Shown piece by piece: positions 35,659-45,694 of a stretch of DNA of 64,000 bases. Source of the DNA: an uncultured Acidobacteriota bacterium (lineage in GTDB: Bacteria; Acidobacteriota; UBA6911; CAINFC01); NCBI GenBank assembly GCA_903847975.1, contig CAINFC010000252.1, positions 213,220 through 277,219 on the forward strand. The letters run 5' to 3'. The stretch's first letter is position 1, and the number at the start of each line of letters is the position of its first letter. The notes beneath the pieces are model-generated. The model searched no databases and was not told the origin of the DNA. It saw only the letters and a program-made list of their open reading frames with translations. Position numbers and translations under genes: made by a program.

Positions 35659-36567
35659 CTACAGGGCTTCCTCCTCGAGCCGTGTCCCCGTCAGGATGTA
35701 ATAGGCTTCCAGATACCGGGCGGTGGTCGAGGCAATGATGTCGGCTCCCAACGCCGGGGCCGGCGGCTGCTGGTTCCAGCGGATCGACAGCAGGTAGTCC
35801 CGGATGAACTGCTTGTCAAAGCTCGGCGGCACCTGGCCGGGACGATATTCGTCCATGCTCCAGTAGCGGGAGGAATCGGGGGTCAGCACTTCATCGATCA
35901 GGACCACCTGCGAGCCGATCCGCCCGAACTCGAACTTGGTGTCCGCCAGCAGCAGGCCGCGCCGGCGCGCATATTCCGCGGCAAAGGAGTAAATGGAGAG
36001 GCTGGTTTTTTTCAGGTATTCCGCCAGCTCCTCCCCGACTTCCTGTTTCATTCTTTCGAAGGAAATGTTTTCGTCGTGCCCGGAGGAAGCCTTGGTCGCC
36101 GGGGTAAAGATCGGCTCGGGCAGCGGAGCATACTCGGGCAAACCGGCGGAAATGGGCTGCCCGCAGACCGTTCCGCTTTGACGGTATTCCTTCCAGCCGG
36201 ACCCCGCCAGGTAGCCCCGCACGACGCATTCCACCGGGATCGGCTCGGCCAGCCGGCAGATCGTGGTCCGCCCCCGCATGGTCCGGGCGGACTCCTCCGA
36301 CAGCGAAACCGGCAGATCCTCCAGCCGGGTGCTGACATAGTGAGTGGCCAGATCTTTGGGGAAGCTCTCGAACCAGAACCGCGAGATCTGTGTCAGAACG
36401 GTGCCCTTCCAGGGAATCGGGTCCGGAAGAACGCAGTCGAAGGCCGAGATCCGGTCGGTGGCCACCAGAACCAGGTAATCCTCCACGCGGTAAATGTCGC
36501 GGACCTTCCCCCGACCGACCAGCGTCAAGCCGGGTATTTGGGTAGAAACACAGATTTCAGAAGGCAT
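35659..36567 (-). CDS. purC: Phosphoribosylaminoimidazole-succinocarboxamide synthase (SAICAR synthetase)
   Basis: Joins aspartate to CAIR with ATP in de novo purine synthesis. The 302-residue length is the long, yeast ADE1-like form rather than the about 240-residue E. coli form. Visible motifs: GKVRDIYRVED, VATDRISAFDCVLPD, PVECVVRGYLAGSGWKEYRQSG, PIFTPATKASSGHDENIS, LADTKFEFGR and LIDEVLTPDSSRYW. It starts 22 bases after the smc stop on the same strand; co-transcription is possible but functionally unrelated. Confidence 0.95.
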   Translation of the reverse strand: MPSEICVSTQIPGLTLVGRGKVRDIYRVEDYLVLVATDRISAFDCVLPDPIPWKGTVLTQISRFWFESFPKDLATHYVSTRLEDLPVSLSEESARTMRGRTTICRLAEPIPVECVVRGYLAGSGWKEYRQSGTVCGQPISAGLPEYAPLPEPIFTPATKASSGHDENISFERMKQEVGEELAEYLKKTSLSIYSFAAEYARRRGLLLADTKFEFGRIGSQVVLIDEVLTPDSSRYWSMDEYRPGQVPPSFDKQFIRDYLLSIRWNQQPPAPALGADIIASTTARYLEAYYILTGTRLEEEAL

Positions 36568-36589
36568 AACCGATCCCCCTATGAATAAA

Positions 36590-39500
36590 TTAGCTGAAAC
36601 GAACGGATACGATACGGGATACCCCGGGCTCCTGCATCGTTACCCCGTAAAGATACTGCGCCGCTTCGATGGTGCGCTTGTTGTGGGTTATCAGCACGAA
36701 CTGGGTGGAGGCACTCATCTGGGTCAGCATGGAAATGAACCGTTGCACGTTGGCTTCGTCGAGTGGGGCATCCACCTCGTCCAGCAGGCAGAAGGGCGCC
36801 GGCCGGAAGCGGAAAATAGCCATCAGCAGGGCCAGGGCCGTCAGGGCTTTTTCTCCGCCGGATAAAAGCATCATGCTCTGCAGGCGCTTCCCGGGCGGAG
36901 AAGCGATAATTTCGATTCCGCTCTCCGATGGATCTTCCTCATCCAGAAGCCGCATTTCGGCGTGGCCGCCGCTGAACAGAATCTGATACACTTCGGCAAA
37001 ATTCCGGTTGATCTGCTCGAAGGCATCCTTGAACTGCTGGCTGGAGTGGCGATCGATCTCGTCGATGGTCTTCCGCGTGGTCTCGATGGAATCTTCAATA
37101 TCCTTTTTCTGGGCTTCCTGAAAGTTCTTTCTTTCCTCGATTTCCTGGAACTCCTCCAGGGCCCGCATGTTCACCGCTCCGAACTTGTCGATCTTCTGCC
37201 GCAGGTCCAGGCATTGGGCCTGCGCCTCTTCCAGGCTCACCGGCAGCGCGTCGCTGTCATCGGCTTCGGCCGGTTCGGCCAGCAGCAGCTCGGCCAGCGA
37301 GGTCTGGAACTCCTCCTGGCAGAAGCGGTCCAGGGATTCCTGCTCCGTCTCGCAGCGGGTCCGATCGGAGCCGGTCTGAGCCAGCGAGTCCCGCAGCTGC
37401 TCGTGCCGGGCCTGCCGCTCCTGGGTCTTCTTATCAAGATCCGCCCACCGCGACTTGGCCTGCTGCTGCTGCGTGCTCAGCGTGTGGAGCTCCTCCTCAA
37501 AGCCGGCCTGCTCCTCGGCAAACTGGGAGAGCAGGGCCGCCAGGCTCTCATTCGACTCCAGCAGCCCGGTGCTTCCGGAGTCGAGCCGCGCCGCCTCCGC
37601 AATGAACTTCTCCACCTGCCGTCCCAGATCCTCCGCATCCTGCTGCAAACGTACCAGCTCCCGCTCCGAGCTGCCGATTCTCTCCGCCAGCCGGGCGATT
37701 TCCGCCCGGACATCCGCCATGCGGTGCGCCACTTCCTCCTTTTTTTCCTGCAAGGCGGCCAGTTGAGCCTGCAGGTCGGAAAGGCTTTCCGCGCTGCTCT
37801 GGCTGCTCCCCTCCAGGCGGGCAATCTCCGTCTCCAGAGAGGCGATGCGCTCCCCCTGGCCGGCCTGCTCGGCAAGCAGGCTGTCCTTTTCCCTGCGCGC
37901 GATACTCTCCGCCTGCTCCAGCCGGACCCTTTCTTTTTCCAGGGTCTCCACCATGTGCTCCAGGCGGGTTTTTTCCAGCTCGGTCCGGTGGGTCTCGTTG
38001 AGGGTTTCCCGCAGCTGGTCGCGGAGCTGCTGGGAGCCGGTTCTCAGCCCGGATAACAGGCTGTTGGCCTCCTCCAGCTGCCGCCGGGCGGCGGCGCACT
38101 GCTTTTCCACTTCCCTCTTCTGGCGGCGAAAGCGGAGCACCCCCATGGTTCCATCCTTGTCGCCCACGGAGGACAGCAGTCCCCGCGGGGATAGATAATC
38201 GCCGTCCAGGGTCAGGAAGCTGTACTCCGGATGATCCGACGATATGCCCTTGGCCGCATCCAGATCGCGGACCAGCAGGGTGGAAAAGAAGTCCGGCTGA
38301 ATTCTCCGCAAGGCGACTTCCAGCTCCGGCTTCATTTCCAGCTGATCGCGCAGCCAGCCGACGGCCCCGCGCTCCCCCAGGTGCCCGTTGCCGTTGCCGG
38401 CCTGCGACCGCCCCTCCTGCCCGTTGGCCCCATGGAGGCTGAGAAAGGTGCATTTGCCCGCTTTGATTTGCCTGGCATGGCTTACGGCCAGCATCCCGTC
38501 GTCGATACTGTCGACCACCACGTACTGCAGCTGCTCGTTGAGATATTGCTCGACAACGTACTCGTACTCCGCCTTGGAATCGACCATGTCCGCCAGCAGG
38601 CCCTCATAGCGCACGTTTCCGGAGGCGTTGGAGCTCAGAAACTTCTGCGTCCCCTCGGAATAGTGGGCCCGCCGCTGCTCCATTTCCTCCAGGGAGGACA
38701 GCCGGTGCCGGAGCTGGGAGTAGCGATCCGAAAGTTCCTTGTTTTCCTGTTCGCACACCGCCAGCTTTTTCTGGGTGGAGGAAATCTCCTCTTCCAGGCT
38801 CCGGCCCCGCCCTTTCAGGTTTTCCCAGGAAGCGACGACATCTTCCTTCTTCTTCCGCTGAACGGCAAGATTGCCCTGGTTCACCGCCTTCTGTTCGGAA
38901 AGCCGCATCCCTTCCTGGTGCAGCCGCTCCAGCTTTCCCTCGGCCAGAGCGCGCTGCTTCTGGACCTGGGTCAGCTGGCCGCGAAGCTGCTGGATATGTT
39001 CCGAATGGGCCGCGGCCGCTTTCCGGATCTGCTGAATCTGCTGCTGCAGCTGGTCCGTCTGCCTCTGCAGCTGGTCCGAATCTTCCCGCAGCCGGTTTTC
39101 GTCCTGGCGCAGAGCGGCCAGATGGCTTCGCTGGCCGCTGAGACCCTGCTCCACCCGCTCGCGCTGCTCTGCATGCCCGACGGCCTTGGCGCGTGCCGCC
39201 TCCGCCTGGCTGCGCAGCTGAACCGCCCTTTGTGCGGACTCCTGCGCCTGCTTGACCTGGTAGTGAATCTGCTGCTCGGTTCGCTGCTTCTGCTGCTCGG
39301 CGCGCGACAGCCGGTCGCGCATATCGCGCATCCGCTCTTCGCGCGACTCCAGCTCTTCGGCCAGGGTTTCCCGCTCCTCTCCCAGCGCCGCCAGTTCCTG
39401 CCGGATATGACGGTCCTCTTCTTCCAGGCCGGCATAGCATTCGCGCAGCTCCCGCAGCCTCTCCTCCACCACCTGGAACTCCAGGCGGGTGCGATGCTGC

Positions 39501-40204
39501 AGCATGGCCCGGTATTCCTCTCTCAGCCGGGCGTAGCGGCGGGCCCCGGCCGCCTGGCGCTGCAGGGAGCGCAGCTGCCGTTCCAGCTCAAAAAGCAAAT
39601 CGGTAATACGGCTCAGGTTCTGCCGGGCGGCCTCCAGCTTGATGAGCGCCGCTTTTTTCCTGGATTTGAATACCGCAACCTTGGCCGCCTCTTCGATCAG
39701 CTGGCGTCTTTCCTGGGGCTTGGCGCTCAGAATCCGCTCGATCCGGCCCTGCTCGATCAGGGCGTAGGAGGTATGCCCCAGCCCGGTGCCCTCCAGAAGC
39801 TCGTAGATGTCCTTCAGGCGGCAGTGTTTGTCATCGATGAAGTACTCGCTCTCCCCGGTGCGGTACATCCGGCGGGTAATCGCCGCCTCTTCCGTGTAGC
39901 GCACCTCGACTTCTCCTGCCTGGCTGACCCGGGCCCGCTCGAATTCCCGAAAGCGCAAGGTGACTTCCGCCAGTCCCATGGATTTGCGCCTGGCGGTCCC
40001 ATTGAAAATGACGTCCTCCATTTTGTCCGCCCGGAGGCTTTTTACACTCTGTTCGCCGACGACCCAGTTGATGGCATCGGCAATATTGCTCTTGCCGCAA
40101 CCGTTGGGTCCGACGACGGCCGTAATGGCGGAGTTGAACCGCAGGGAGGTCTTCTCCGGAAACGATTTAAATCCGACCAGTTCCAATGAATCGAGTTTAG
40201 CCAT
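36590..40204 (-). CDS. smc: Chromosome segregation protein SMC
   Basis: A 1204-residue condensin ATPase. The N-terminal head has Walker A GPNGCGKS (32-39) in the context NIADAINWVVGEQSVKSLR, then a coiled coil (about 170-500), a hinge (about 515-660, with GLLADMVDSKAEYEYVVEQYL near its start) and the returning coiled coil. The C-terminal head carries the signature LLSGGEKALTALALL, Walker B FCLLDEVDAPLDEANV and the D-loop. The length and architecture are full and intact. It works with ScpA/ScpB, not in this window, to compact and separate chromosomes. ATG 40204 gives the expected MAKLDSLELVGFKSF start. Confidence 0.96.
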   Translation of the reverse strand: MAKLDSLELVGFKSFPEKTSLRFNSAITAVVGPNGCGKSNIADAINWVVGEQSVKSLRADKMEDVIFNGTARRKSMGLAEVTLRFREFERARVSQAGEVEVRYTEEAAITRRMYRTGESEYFIDDKHCRLKDIYELLEGTGLGHTSYALIEQGRIERILSAKPQERRQLIEEAAKVAVFKSRKKAALIKLEAARQNLSRITDLLFELERQLRSLQRQAAGARRYARLREEYRAMLQHRTRLEFQVVEERLRELRECYAGLEEEDRHIRQELAALGEERETLAEELESREERMRDMRDRLSRAEQQKQRTEQQIHYQVKQAQESAQRAVQLRSQAEAARAKAVGHAEQRERVEQGLSGQRSHLAALRQDENRLREDSDQLQRQTDQLQQQIQQIRKAAAAHSEHIQQLRGQLTQVQKQRALAEGKLERLHQEGMRLSEQKAVNQGNLAVQRKKKEDVVASWENLKGRGRSLEEEISSTQKKLAVCEQENKELSDRYSQLRHRLSSLEEMEQRRAHYSEGTQKFLSSNASGNVRYEGLLADMVDSKAEYEYVVEQYLNEQLQYVVVDSIDDGMLAVSHARQIKAGKCTFLSLHGANGQEGRSQAGNGNGHLGERGAVGWLRDQLEMKPELEVALRRIQPDFFSTLLVRDLDAAKGISSDHPEYSFLTLDGDYLSPRGLLSSVGDKDGTMGVLRFRRQKREVEKQCAAARRQLEEANSLLSGLRTGSQQLRDQLRETLNETHRTELEKTRLEHMVETLEKERVRLEQAESIARREKDSLLAEQAGQGERIASLETEIARLEGSSQSSAESLSDLQAQLAALQEKKEEVAHRMADVRAEIARLAERIGSSERELVRLQQDAEDLGRQVEKFIAEAARLDSGSTGLLESNESLAALLSQFAEEQAGFEEELHTLSTQQQQAKSRWADLDKKTQERQARHEQLRDSLAQTGSDRTRCETEQESLDRFCQEEFQTSLAELLLAEPAEADDSDALPVSLEEAQAQCLDLRQKIDKFGAVNMRALEEFQEIEERKNFQEAQKKDIEDSIETTRKTIDEIDRHSSQQFKDAFEQINRNFAEVYQILFSGGHAEMRLLDEEDPSESGIEIIASPPGKRLQSMMLLSGGEKALTALALLMAIFRFRPAPFCLLDEVDAPLDEANVQRFISMLTQMSASTQFVLITHNKRTIEAAQYLYGVTMQEPGVSRIVSVRFS

Positions 40205-40231
40205 GAAACACTTTCTTTCGGCCCCGGCGAA

Positions 40232-41113
40232 CTACCAGGAAACCTGTTGAAAGAATTGAACCACTCCCTGATCGTAGGCATCCAGCATCGGACCGCTCAG
40301 TTCCTCTTCCCGGGTTTTGGCGATCTTCCACGACTTGGCATGCGGCAAAGCGGTCAGCGCGGCAACCGACTTGCGGAAAGGTTCTTTTTCGTTTTGGGGA
40401 GAGACGATCAGGAGCTGCGGACCGTTCTGCCAGGATTTCAAATCCGGCATCGGAGGATCGTCCAGAGGGGATCGGAGCAGGATGGAGGTGAAAAGGCACA
40501 TGGCAAACCATGTCGGAAACACATCCTTTTCGGCCACATATTGCTTGAGACGGAAATCCAGATAGTCCTGTACCGCCAGGAAAGGCGTATCGAGAACCGC
40601 CGCCTTCAACGCCAATCCTTTCCGGGATGCCGTAAGCAGGGCGAAAGCGGAGGAGTTGATCCCCCAGGCTCCCAGCTTTTGAACCTCCAGATTTTTCTGG
40701 AGCTTCAGTTCGCCGGCCAGGGCAAGCAGGTCTTCGCTTTCCATCCAGCCCAGCGTGGCGGGAGTGCGGACCGCACCGCTCTGCCCCCGCAAAACAGGGA
40801 GAACCACGGAAAAGCCGGCACCATGCAGACGGTCCGCCAGACCCAGGAGCTTGGACCGGGATTCCCCGTATCCCTGGCATAGAAGAATTACAGGAGACGA
40901 GGGCTTAGCCGCGCTAAGCCAGACGGGCCATTCCAGTCCGTCCCTGGTTTTGTAGTTGAACTCCTTGAAATCAATGAAATAGGAAGAAGGATTGATGCTT
41001 TCCACCGCAGGAGCAGGGTGCGTTACGGTATAAACGGCATAAGCGGAAACGGAAACATACACCAGTCCGACGAGAAGTATAAAAGGAATCAGAAAAGAAA
41101 CGATGAATTTCAT
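40232..41113 (-). CDS. Membrane-anchored alpha/beta-hydrolase-fold protein with degenerate nucleophile motif
   Basis: The 293-residue product has an N-terminal signal anchor (about residues 3-27), so the rest is probably periplasmic. The fold is recognisable: VILLCQGYGESRSKLLGLADRLHGAGFSVVLPVLRGQSG (in two pieces) matches the oxyanion and first strands, and LGAWGINSSAFALLTA is at the nucleophile elbow. The usual GXSXG reads G-I-N-S-S, lacking the second Gly, so catalysis is uncertain. A conserved Asp region (LLIVSPQNEKEPFRKS) and a distal His are weak. It starts 28 bases before smc on the same strand. Confidence 0.6.
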   Translation of the reverse strand: MKFIVSFLIPFILLVGLVYVSVSAYAVYTVTHPAPAVESINPSSYFIDFKEFNYKTRDGLEWPVWLSAAKPSSPVILLCQGYGESRSKLLGLADRLHGAGFSVVLPVLRGQSGAVRTPATLGWMESEDLLALAGELKLQKNLEVQKLGAWGINSSAFALLTASRKGLALKAAVLDTPFLAVQDYLDFRLKQYVAEKDVFPTWFAMCLFTSILLRSPLDDPPMPDLKSWQNGPQLLIVSPQNEKEPFRKSVAALTALPHAKSWKIAKTREEELSGPMLDAYDQGVVQFFQQVSW

Positions 41114-41480
41114 TTCAAATATGCCCCTGTTTCAAAAAATCGAACCTGCCCCTGCTTCTCTGGTTTTCGCAAAATGAAAATAGTGTATATTGCGACACGC
41201 GGGGCCTCTTGTCAAAGGAATTTTTCAAAAAATGCGCCCTCAATCCCTATATGTTGTGTATTCAGTAAATTATAAACCCATATATTGTGACTGGCAATGT
41301 TTTTGTGCAAAGTACTTTGGTCTTCTGCCCTCACCCTTTCTCCGGATCTTCCCGTTCGCCTGTGAACAGAAAAAGCCGGGCCCGACCGGGCGTCGATTTG
41401 CTCCACGTCTTGACCTGCAACGGGGGGCGGATATATACTCGCCTATTTCGCATATGATTTTGAGATCCATTAAGATAAAG
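41114..41480. other. Intergenic region between divergent genes
   Basis: 367 bases, AT-richer than average, with no gene that I can support. A minus-strand TTGACA (41215-41210) followed by AATATACAC could be a promoter for the hydrolase-like gene. A frame from 41190 joins the S55 peptidase gene but has no signal-peptide logic or ribosome site. Confidence 0.5.
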
Positions 41481-43355
41481 ATGAAGCGACGTTTCTGTAC
41501 CCCCTGGCTTCCGGGGGTCGTTTTTTGCTTTTTATTGTCCTCCGCCGCCCGGCTGGGCGCTCAGAATGCGCCTTTTTTGCCTCTGACGGAGATCCAGCCG
41601 GGAATGAAGTGCACCGGGCGAACCGTCTTCAAAGGTTCCCAAATCGACAGCTTTCAGGGCGAAATCCTGGGAGTTCTGAAAAATATCGGCCCCAACCAGA
41701 ACGCCATCATCGCGCGCCTGACCGGCGGAGTGCTCCAAAAGGCCGGGATCTTCGCGGGGATGAGCGGAAGCCCGGTATATATCAACGATCGCCTGATCGG
41801 AGCCGTGGCCTGGTCCATCCCATTTTTGACCGAACCGATTGCCGGAATTACGCCCATCCAGGAAATGGTCGACGCGTTTCAGTCCGGGGCAACGATAAAC
41901 GTAACCGGAAGTCCGCGCACCCCGAAGGGCTCCTTCCGGTATGGCGGCTGGCGTGCTTTCAGGAAGAACATGGACCCCCTGCAATGGGCCGGCGGGACGT
42001 TCCCGGGGCGTTCCGCATCGTCTGATGTCCAGTGGCTGGGCAGCCCGGCCGCATCGGCCTCGCTCTCTCCTGCGGCGTTCCAGACCATCGCCACGCCGAT
42101 CACCTTTTCCGGCTTCGACGCCCGCACTCTTCGCCAGTTCGGACAGGGGTTGCAGTCCCTGGGCTGGATTCCCATGCGGGGAGGAAGCCAATCCACTCCG
42201 GGACCCGCGCGGCAGGATTCCGACCTGCAGGGGGGGGCGACGCTGGCCGTCTCCCTGATTGCCGGGGACATGGATATCAGCGCCAGCGGAACCGTCACCC
42301 TTCGCGACGGAAAAACGATCTATGCCTTCGGCCATCCCTTCCTCCAGCTGGGCCCCACGGAAATGCCTTTCAGCAAAGCCCAGGTCATAGAAGTGCTGCC
42401 CAGCCTGGAAAGCTCCATGAAGCTGTCCATCAGCACCGAACCGGCCGGCACGATCCGGCAGGACCGCGCCACCGGCATCATGGGGGTCCTGGGTGAGAAC
42501 GCCAGCCTGATTCCGGTGACCGTCCATATCACCAATGAGCGCCAGGTCAGGCGCTCCTTCCGGTTCTGGGTCATCGAGGACCGTTTCCTGACCCCGCTGC
42601 TTTTGAATCTTGCTATTTACAACACCCTGGTCTCCACGGAAAAAGCGCTGGGCTATTCCACGCTGCAGATGAAGGGGAAAATCGCCCTGGAGGGTCAGCC
42701 CGAGATTCAGCTCGAACAGACGGTTTCTTCGGCAGGCGACGGACCGATCGGCATTTCCCTGGCCGTAGCGATTCCCGTAAATTACCTGATGGCCTGCGGG
42801 TACGAGGATCTGCATCTACGAAATATCCAGCTGGAGGTCAGCTCCTTTGACGATTCCCGCGATGTCACCCTGGAGCGGATCTGGTACGACCGCACCGAGG
42901 TGCGCCCCGGCGAAGAGGTCATGCTGAACGTATTTCTCAAAAAGGAAAACGGCCAGGAAACAGAAGAAAGCTATCCCATCAGGATTCCGGAAGATGTGCC
43001 CAGCGGAACCATGCAGATCATGGTGGGCGACGGGGAAACCATGGAGCGCTACGAAGCCCGGGAAACGCCGCAGGATTTCATTCCCCGCGACCTCTCCCAG
43101 CTGGTCAGGCTGATCAACAGCCTGAAGAAAAACGATCGCCTTTACGTTCGATTGTATCGCCGGGAAGCGGGAGCGGCCATGGGAGCGGAAGGGCTCCCCG
43201 GACTGCCGCCTTCCATTTATGCCCTGATGCAATCGGCGCGCACCCGCGGCGGTTTCGAATATCTGCCTATCACCCCCTACATGGAATACGAGCTGCCGGC
43301 CATGGACGCCGTGATCCAAGGCGTCAAGTCTTTTGCCGTCAAGGTAGTGCGGTGA
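41481..43355 (+). CDS. SpoIVB-type (S55 family) exported serine peptidase
   Basis: From ATG 41481 the product has 624 residues with a signal peptide (MKRRFCTPWLPGVVFCFLLS, cleaved near LGAQ). The S55 signature AGMSGSPVYINDRLIGAVAWS (in two parts, catalytic Ser about residue 95) and FGHPFLQLGP, which would supply the His, are both present. S55 peptidases such as SpoIVB cut signalling partners across membranes; in non-sporulating bacteria the role is unknown. The C-terminal half (about 330-620) is beta-rich with a segment GQETEESYPIRIPEDVPSG. An earlier frame start at 41190 gives an implausible N-terminus. The beta-propeller gene starts 33 bases downstream. Confidence 0.8.
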   Translation: MKRRFCTPWLPGVVFCFLLSSAARLGAQNAPFLPLTEIQPGMKCTGRTVFKGSQIDSFQGEILGVLKNIGPNQNAIIARLTGGVLQKAGIFAGMSGSPVYINDRLIGAVAWSIPFLTEPIAGITPIQEMVDAFQSGATINVTGSPRTPKGSFRYGGWRAFRKNMDPLQWAGGTFPGRSASSDVQWLGSPAASASLSPAAFQTIATPITFSGFDARTLRQFGQGLQSLGWIPMRGGSQSTPGPARQDSDLQGGATLAVSLIAGDMDISASGTVTLRDGKTIYAFGHPFLQLGPTEMPFSKAQVIEVLPSLESSMKLSISTEPAGTIRQDRATGIMGVLGENASLIPVTVHITNERQVRRSFRFWVIEDRFLTPLLLNLAIYNTLVSTEKALGYSTLQMKGKIALEGQPEIQLEQTVSSAGDGPIGISLAVAIPVNYLMACGYEDLHLRNIQLEVSSFDDSRDVTLERIWYDRTEVRPGEEVMLNVFLKKENGQETEESYPIRIPEDVPSGTMQIMVGDGETMERYEARETPQDFIPRDLSQLVRLINSLKKNDRLYVRLYRREAGAAMGAEGLPGLPPSIYALMQSARTRGGFEYLPITPYMEYELPAMDAVIQGVKSFAVKVVR

Positions 43356-43388
43356 ACCCTGCCAATGAAAAATAGCGATGGAGTCGGA

Positions 43389-45677
43389 ATGAGCCTGCTG
43401 AAATCGAGTTTCTGGAAAAGAATCTGCATGGGATCCGCCCTCGGCGCCCTGGCATTATGGAGCGCGCCGGTACAGGCCGGGGGACCGCGAACCTGGGAGT
43501 CGGCCACGCAGGAGGAGCTTTTACGCGGGCGGCTGCAGAATGTCAGCCTGTCCAGCGAGGGAAAGCTTTTTCTGGCGCCGCAGCTGCAACCGGTCTATCA
43601 AATCGGCCCCGGGCTGCTCTTCTCCCTTTGTGCCGACGGATCCTCCAATTTCTTTCTGGGTACCGGCGGCGACGGCAAGGTCTATAAGGTGGATGCCAAA
43701 GGAAGCGGAAGCCAGTTCTACAAGGCGCCGGAACCGAACGTATTCAGCCTGGCGTGCGATCCCCAGGGCAACCTTTATGTCGGCTCCTCCCCGGACGGAA
43801 AAGTGTACAAGGTGACCCCGGGAGGACAGGCGGTGGAGTTTTTTGACCCTCAGGACAAATACATATGGGCCCAGGCATTCGACAAGAGCGGGAACCTCTG
43901 GGTGGCTACCGGCGGAAAAGGGCTGCTCCACAAAGTGGACAAGACAGGAAAAGGGGAAAAGGTTTACGACAGCGAGGAGGCCCACCTGATGTCCCTGGCT
44001 TTCGATCTGGACGGGAACGCCGTTGTCGGCAGCTCGCCGAACGGAATCGTCTTCCGGGTCACCCCCGATGGTAAGGTGTCCGTTCTGTTCGACTCCCTGC
44101 TGACGGAGATCCGGCAGGTCGCCATCGACCGCCTGGGAACCGTTTACGCCGCCGCGCTCTCCTCCTCGAGCCAGGACCTGACCAGCGCCCGAAAGGAAGG
44201 CGAGAGCAAGCCCCTGCTTGCCAGGTCCGGCCCGGCATCGGCCGGCCCGGAAAGTACTCCGCCACCGGATTCCTCCACAACGGTAGTGGTTACCGCGGGG
44301 CTTTCGGCGGGCCCGTCCTCGGGCGCATCGGCCGGCAGAGGCGGCGAAAAGTCGGTTATCTTCCGGATTCAGAAGGACGGAACCGTGGAGAGGATCTGGT
44401 CCTCCTCCACGGACCTGGTTTATGATATCCAGATACGGGACGACGGAAAGGTTCTGGCCGCAACCGGAACCCGCGGCCGGATCCTGGCCATCGACCCTGC
44501 CAGGAGCTACGCGATTCTGACCGAATCGGGCGAAGAGCAGATGGTCCGATTTGCCATGAGCGGGAGCACCCTCTATGCCGCTGCCGGAAACAAAGCCGCT
44601 CTCTACAGGCTTCTGCCGGCACGGGCCGCCAAAGGCAGCTTCGAGTCGGAGATCTTTGATGCCGGACTGCCCTCCGCCTGGGGCCAGATCGGGTGGACCG
44701 TGGCCAGTCCCGCCGGGACCACCATCGAGCTCTACACCCGCTGCGGCAATACCGCCGAACACAACAAGACCTGGAGCGACTGGACCGGACCCTATATCTC
44801 CCGCAAAGGGGAGACCGTCAAGAATCCGGTATCCCGGTACATTCAATGGAAAGCGGAGTTCAAAAGCGCGGGTGGCGACAAAGGACTGCTTTCCCAGGAC
44901 GACGCTCTGCAGAGCGTCACCGTTTCCTACCAGCAGACAAACGTTCGCCCGGTTATCGGCAGCCTTAACGTGCTCCCCCCGGGCATTTTCATGCAGAAGC
45001 TTCCTACCACGGTCACCGTCGACAGCGGCAGCTCCTCCGGTTCCGGGTCGGAAGACTCCGCCGCCGTCCTGGATGGGATTCTGTCCGGAAAAACCAAGAG
45101 CTTTGTCATTCCGCCGCGCCGGCAGCTGCGGGCCGGAGCCCGCTCGTTCCAATGGCAGGCTTCCGATGAAAACAAGGACAACCTGCTCTACCATCTTTAC
45201 TTCCGCGCGGAAAACGAGACGGAATGGAAGCTGCTGGAAAAGGATCTGGAAGACGAGTTTTTTTCCCTGGACAGCCGGCGGCTGCCCGACGGCGTTTACC
45301 GGATCCGGCTGCTGGCCGACGACTCCCAGGATAATCCCTATTCGCAGGGCCTATCCGGGGAAATGATCAGCAAGCCCTTCCCGATGGACAGCACTCCTCC
45401 GGTTCTGGAATCGGTGCGCCAGGAGGTCAAAGGGAAGCGCGTGGAAATTTCCTTCCTGGCCAAGGACGCCGGAAACCGGATCTACCGCTCCGAGTACTCG
45501 CTCGACGGCGGGCCCTGGCGGATCCTGGCTCCGGTGGACGGTGTCGCCGACTCGGCCCAGGAAGACTACCTGCTGCAGACGGAAGAGCTTCCTTCCGGGG
45601 AGCACCTGGTCGGTCTGCGCACCGCCGATTCTTTCGGAAATGTCGGCACCGCCAGAATTCTAATCAAGACGCCTTAA
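43389..45677 (+). CDS. Exported beta-propeller protein with C-terminal Ig-like region
   Basis: GGAG at 43380 supports ATG 43389, giving 762 residues with a signal peptide ending PVQAGG. Residues about 60-430 repeat short blades such as NLYVGSSPDGKVYKVTPGG, NLWVATGGKGLLHKVDKTG and NAVVGSSPNGIVFRVTPDG, typical of NHL/WD40-like propellers of the two-component-regulator type. A low-complexity Ser/Ala/Gly stretch (about 265-320) interrupts it. The C-terminal part (from about 440) is beta-sandwich-like with repeated aromatic Trp motifs. No catalytic residues are seen. It follows the S55 peptidase gene and may be its partner or substrate, which is inference from order. Confidence 0.7.
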   Translation: MSLLKSSFWKRICMGSALGALALWSAPVQAGGPRTWESATQEELLRGRLQNVSLSSEGKLFLAPQLQPVYQIGPGLLFSLCADGSSNFFLGTGGDGKVYKVDAKGSGSQFYKAPEPNVFSLACDPQGNLYVGSSPDGKVYKVTPGGQAVEFFDPQDKYIWAQAFDKSGNLWVATGGKGLLHKVDKTGKGEKVYDSEEAHLMSLAFDLDGNAVVGSSPNGIVFRVTPDGKVSVLFDSLLTEIRQVAIDRLGTVYAAALSSSSQDLTSARKEGESKPLLARSGPASAGPESTPPPDSSTTVVVTAGLSAGPSSGASAGRGGEKSVIFRIQKDGTVERIWSSSTDLVYDIQIRDDGKVLAATGTRGRILAIDPARSYAILTESGEEQMVRFAMSGSTLYAAAGNKAALYRLLPARAAKGSFESEIFDAGLPSAWGQIGWTVASPAGTTIELYTRCGNTAEHNKTWSDWTGPYISRKGETVKNPVSRYIQWKAEFKSAGGDKGLLSQDDALQSVTVSYQQTNVRPVIGSLNVLPPGIFMQKLPTTVTVDSGSSSGSGSEDSAAVLDGILSGKTKSFVIPPRRQLRAGARSFQWQASDENKDNLLYHLYFRAENETEWKLLEKDLEDEFFSLDSRRLPDGVYRIRLLADDSQDNPYSQGLSGEMISKPFPMDSTPPVLESVRQEVKGKRVEISFLAKDAGNRIYRSEYSLDGGPWRILAPVDGVADSAQEDYLLQTEELPSGEHLVGLRTADSFGNVGTARILIKTP

Positions 45678-45694
45678 GCTCATCGAGGTAACCC

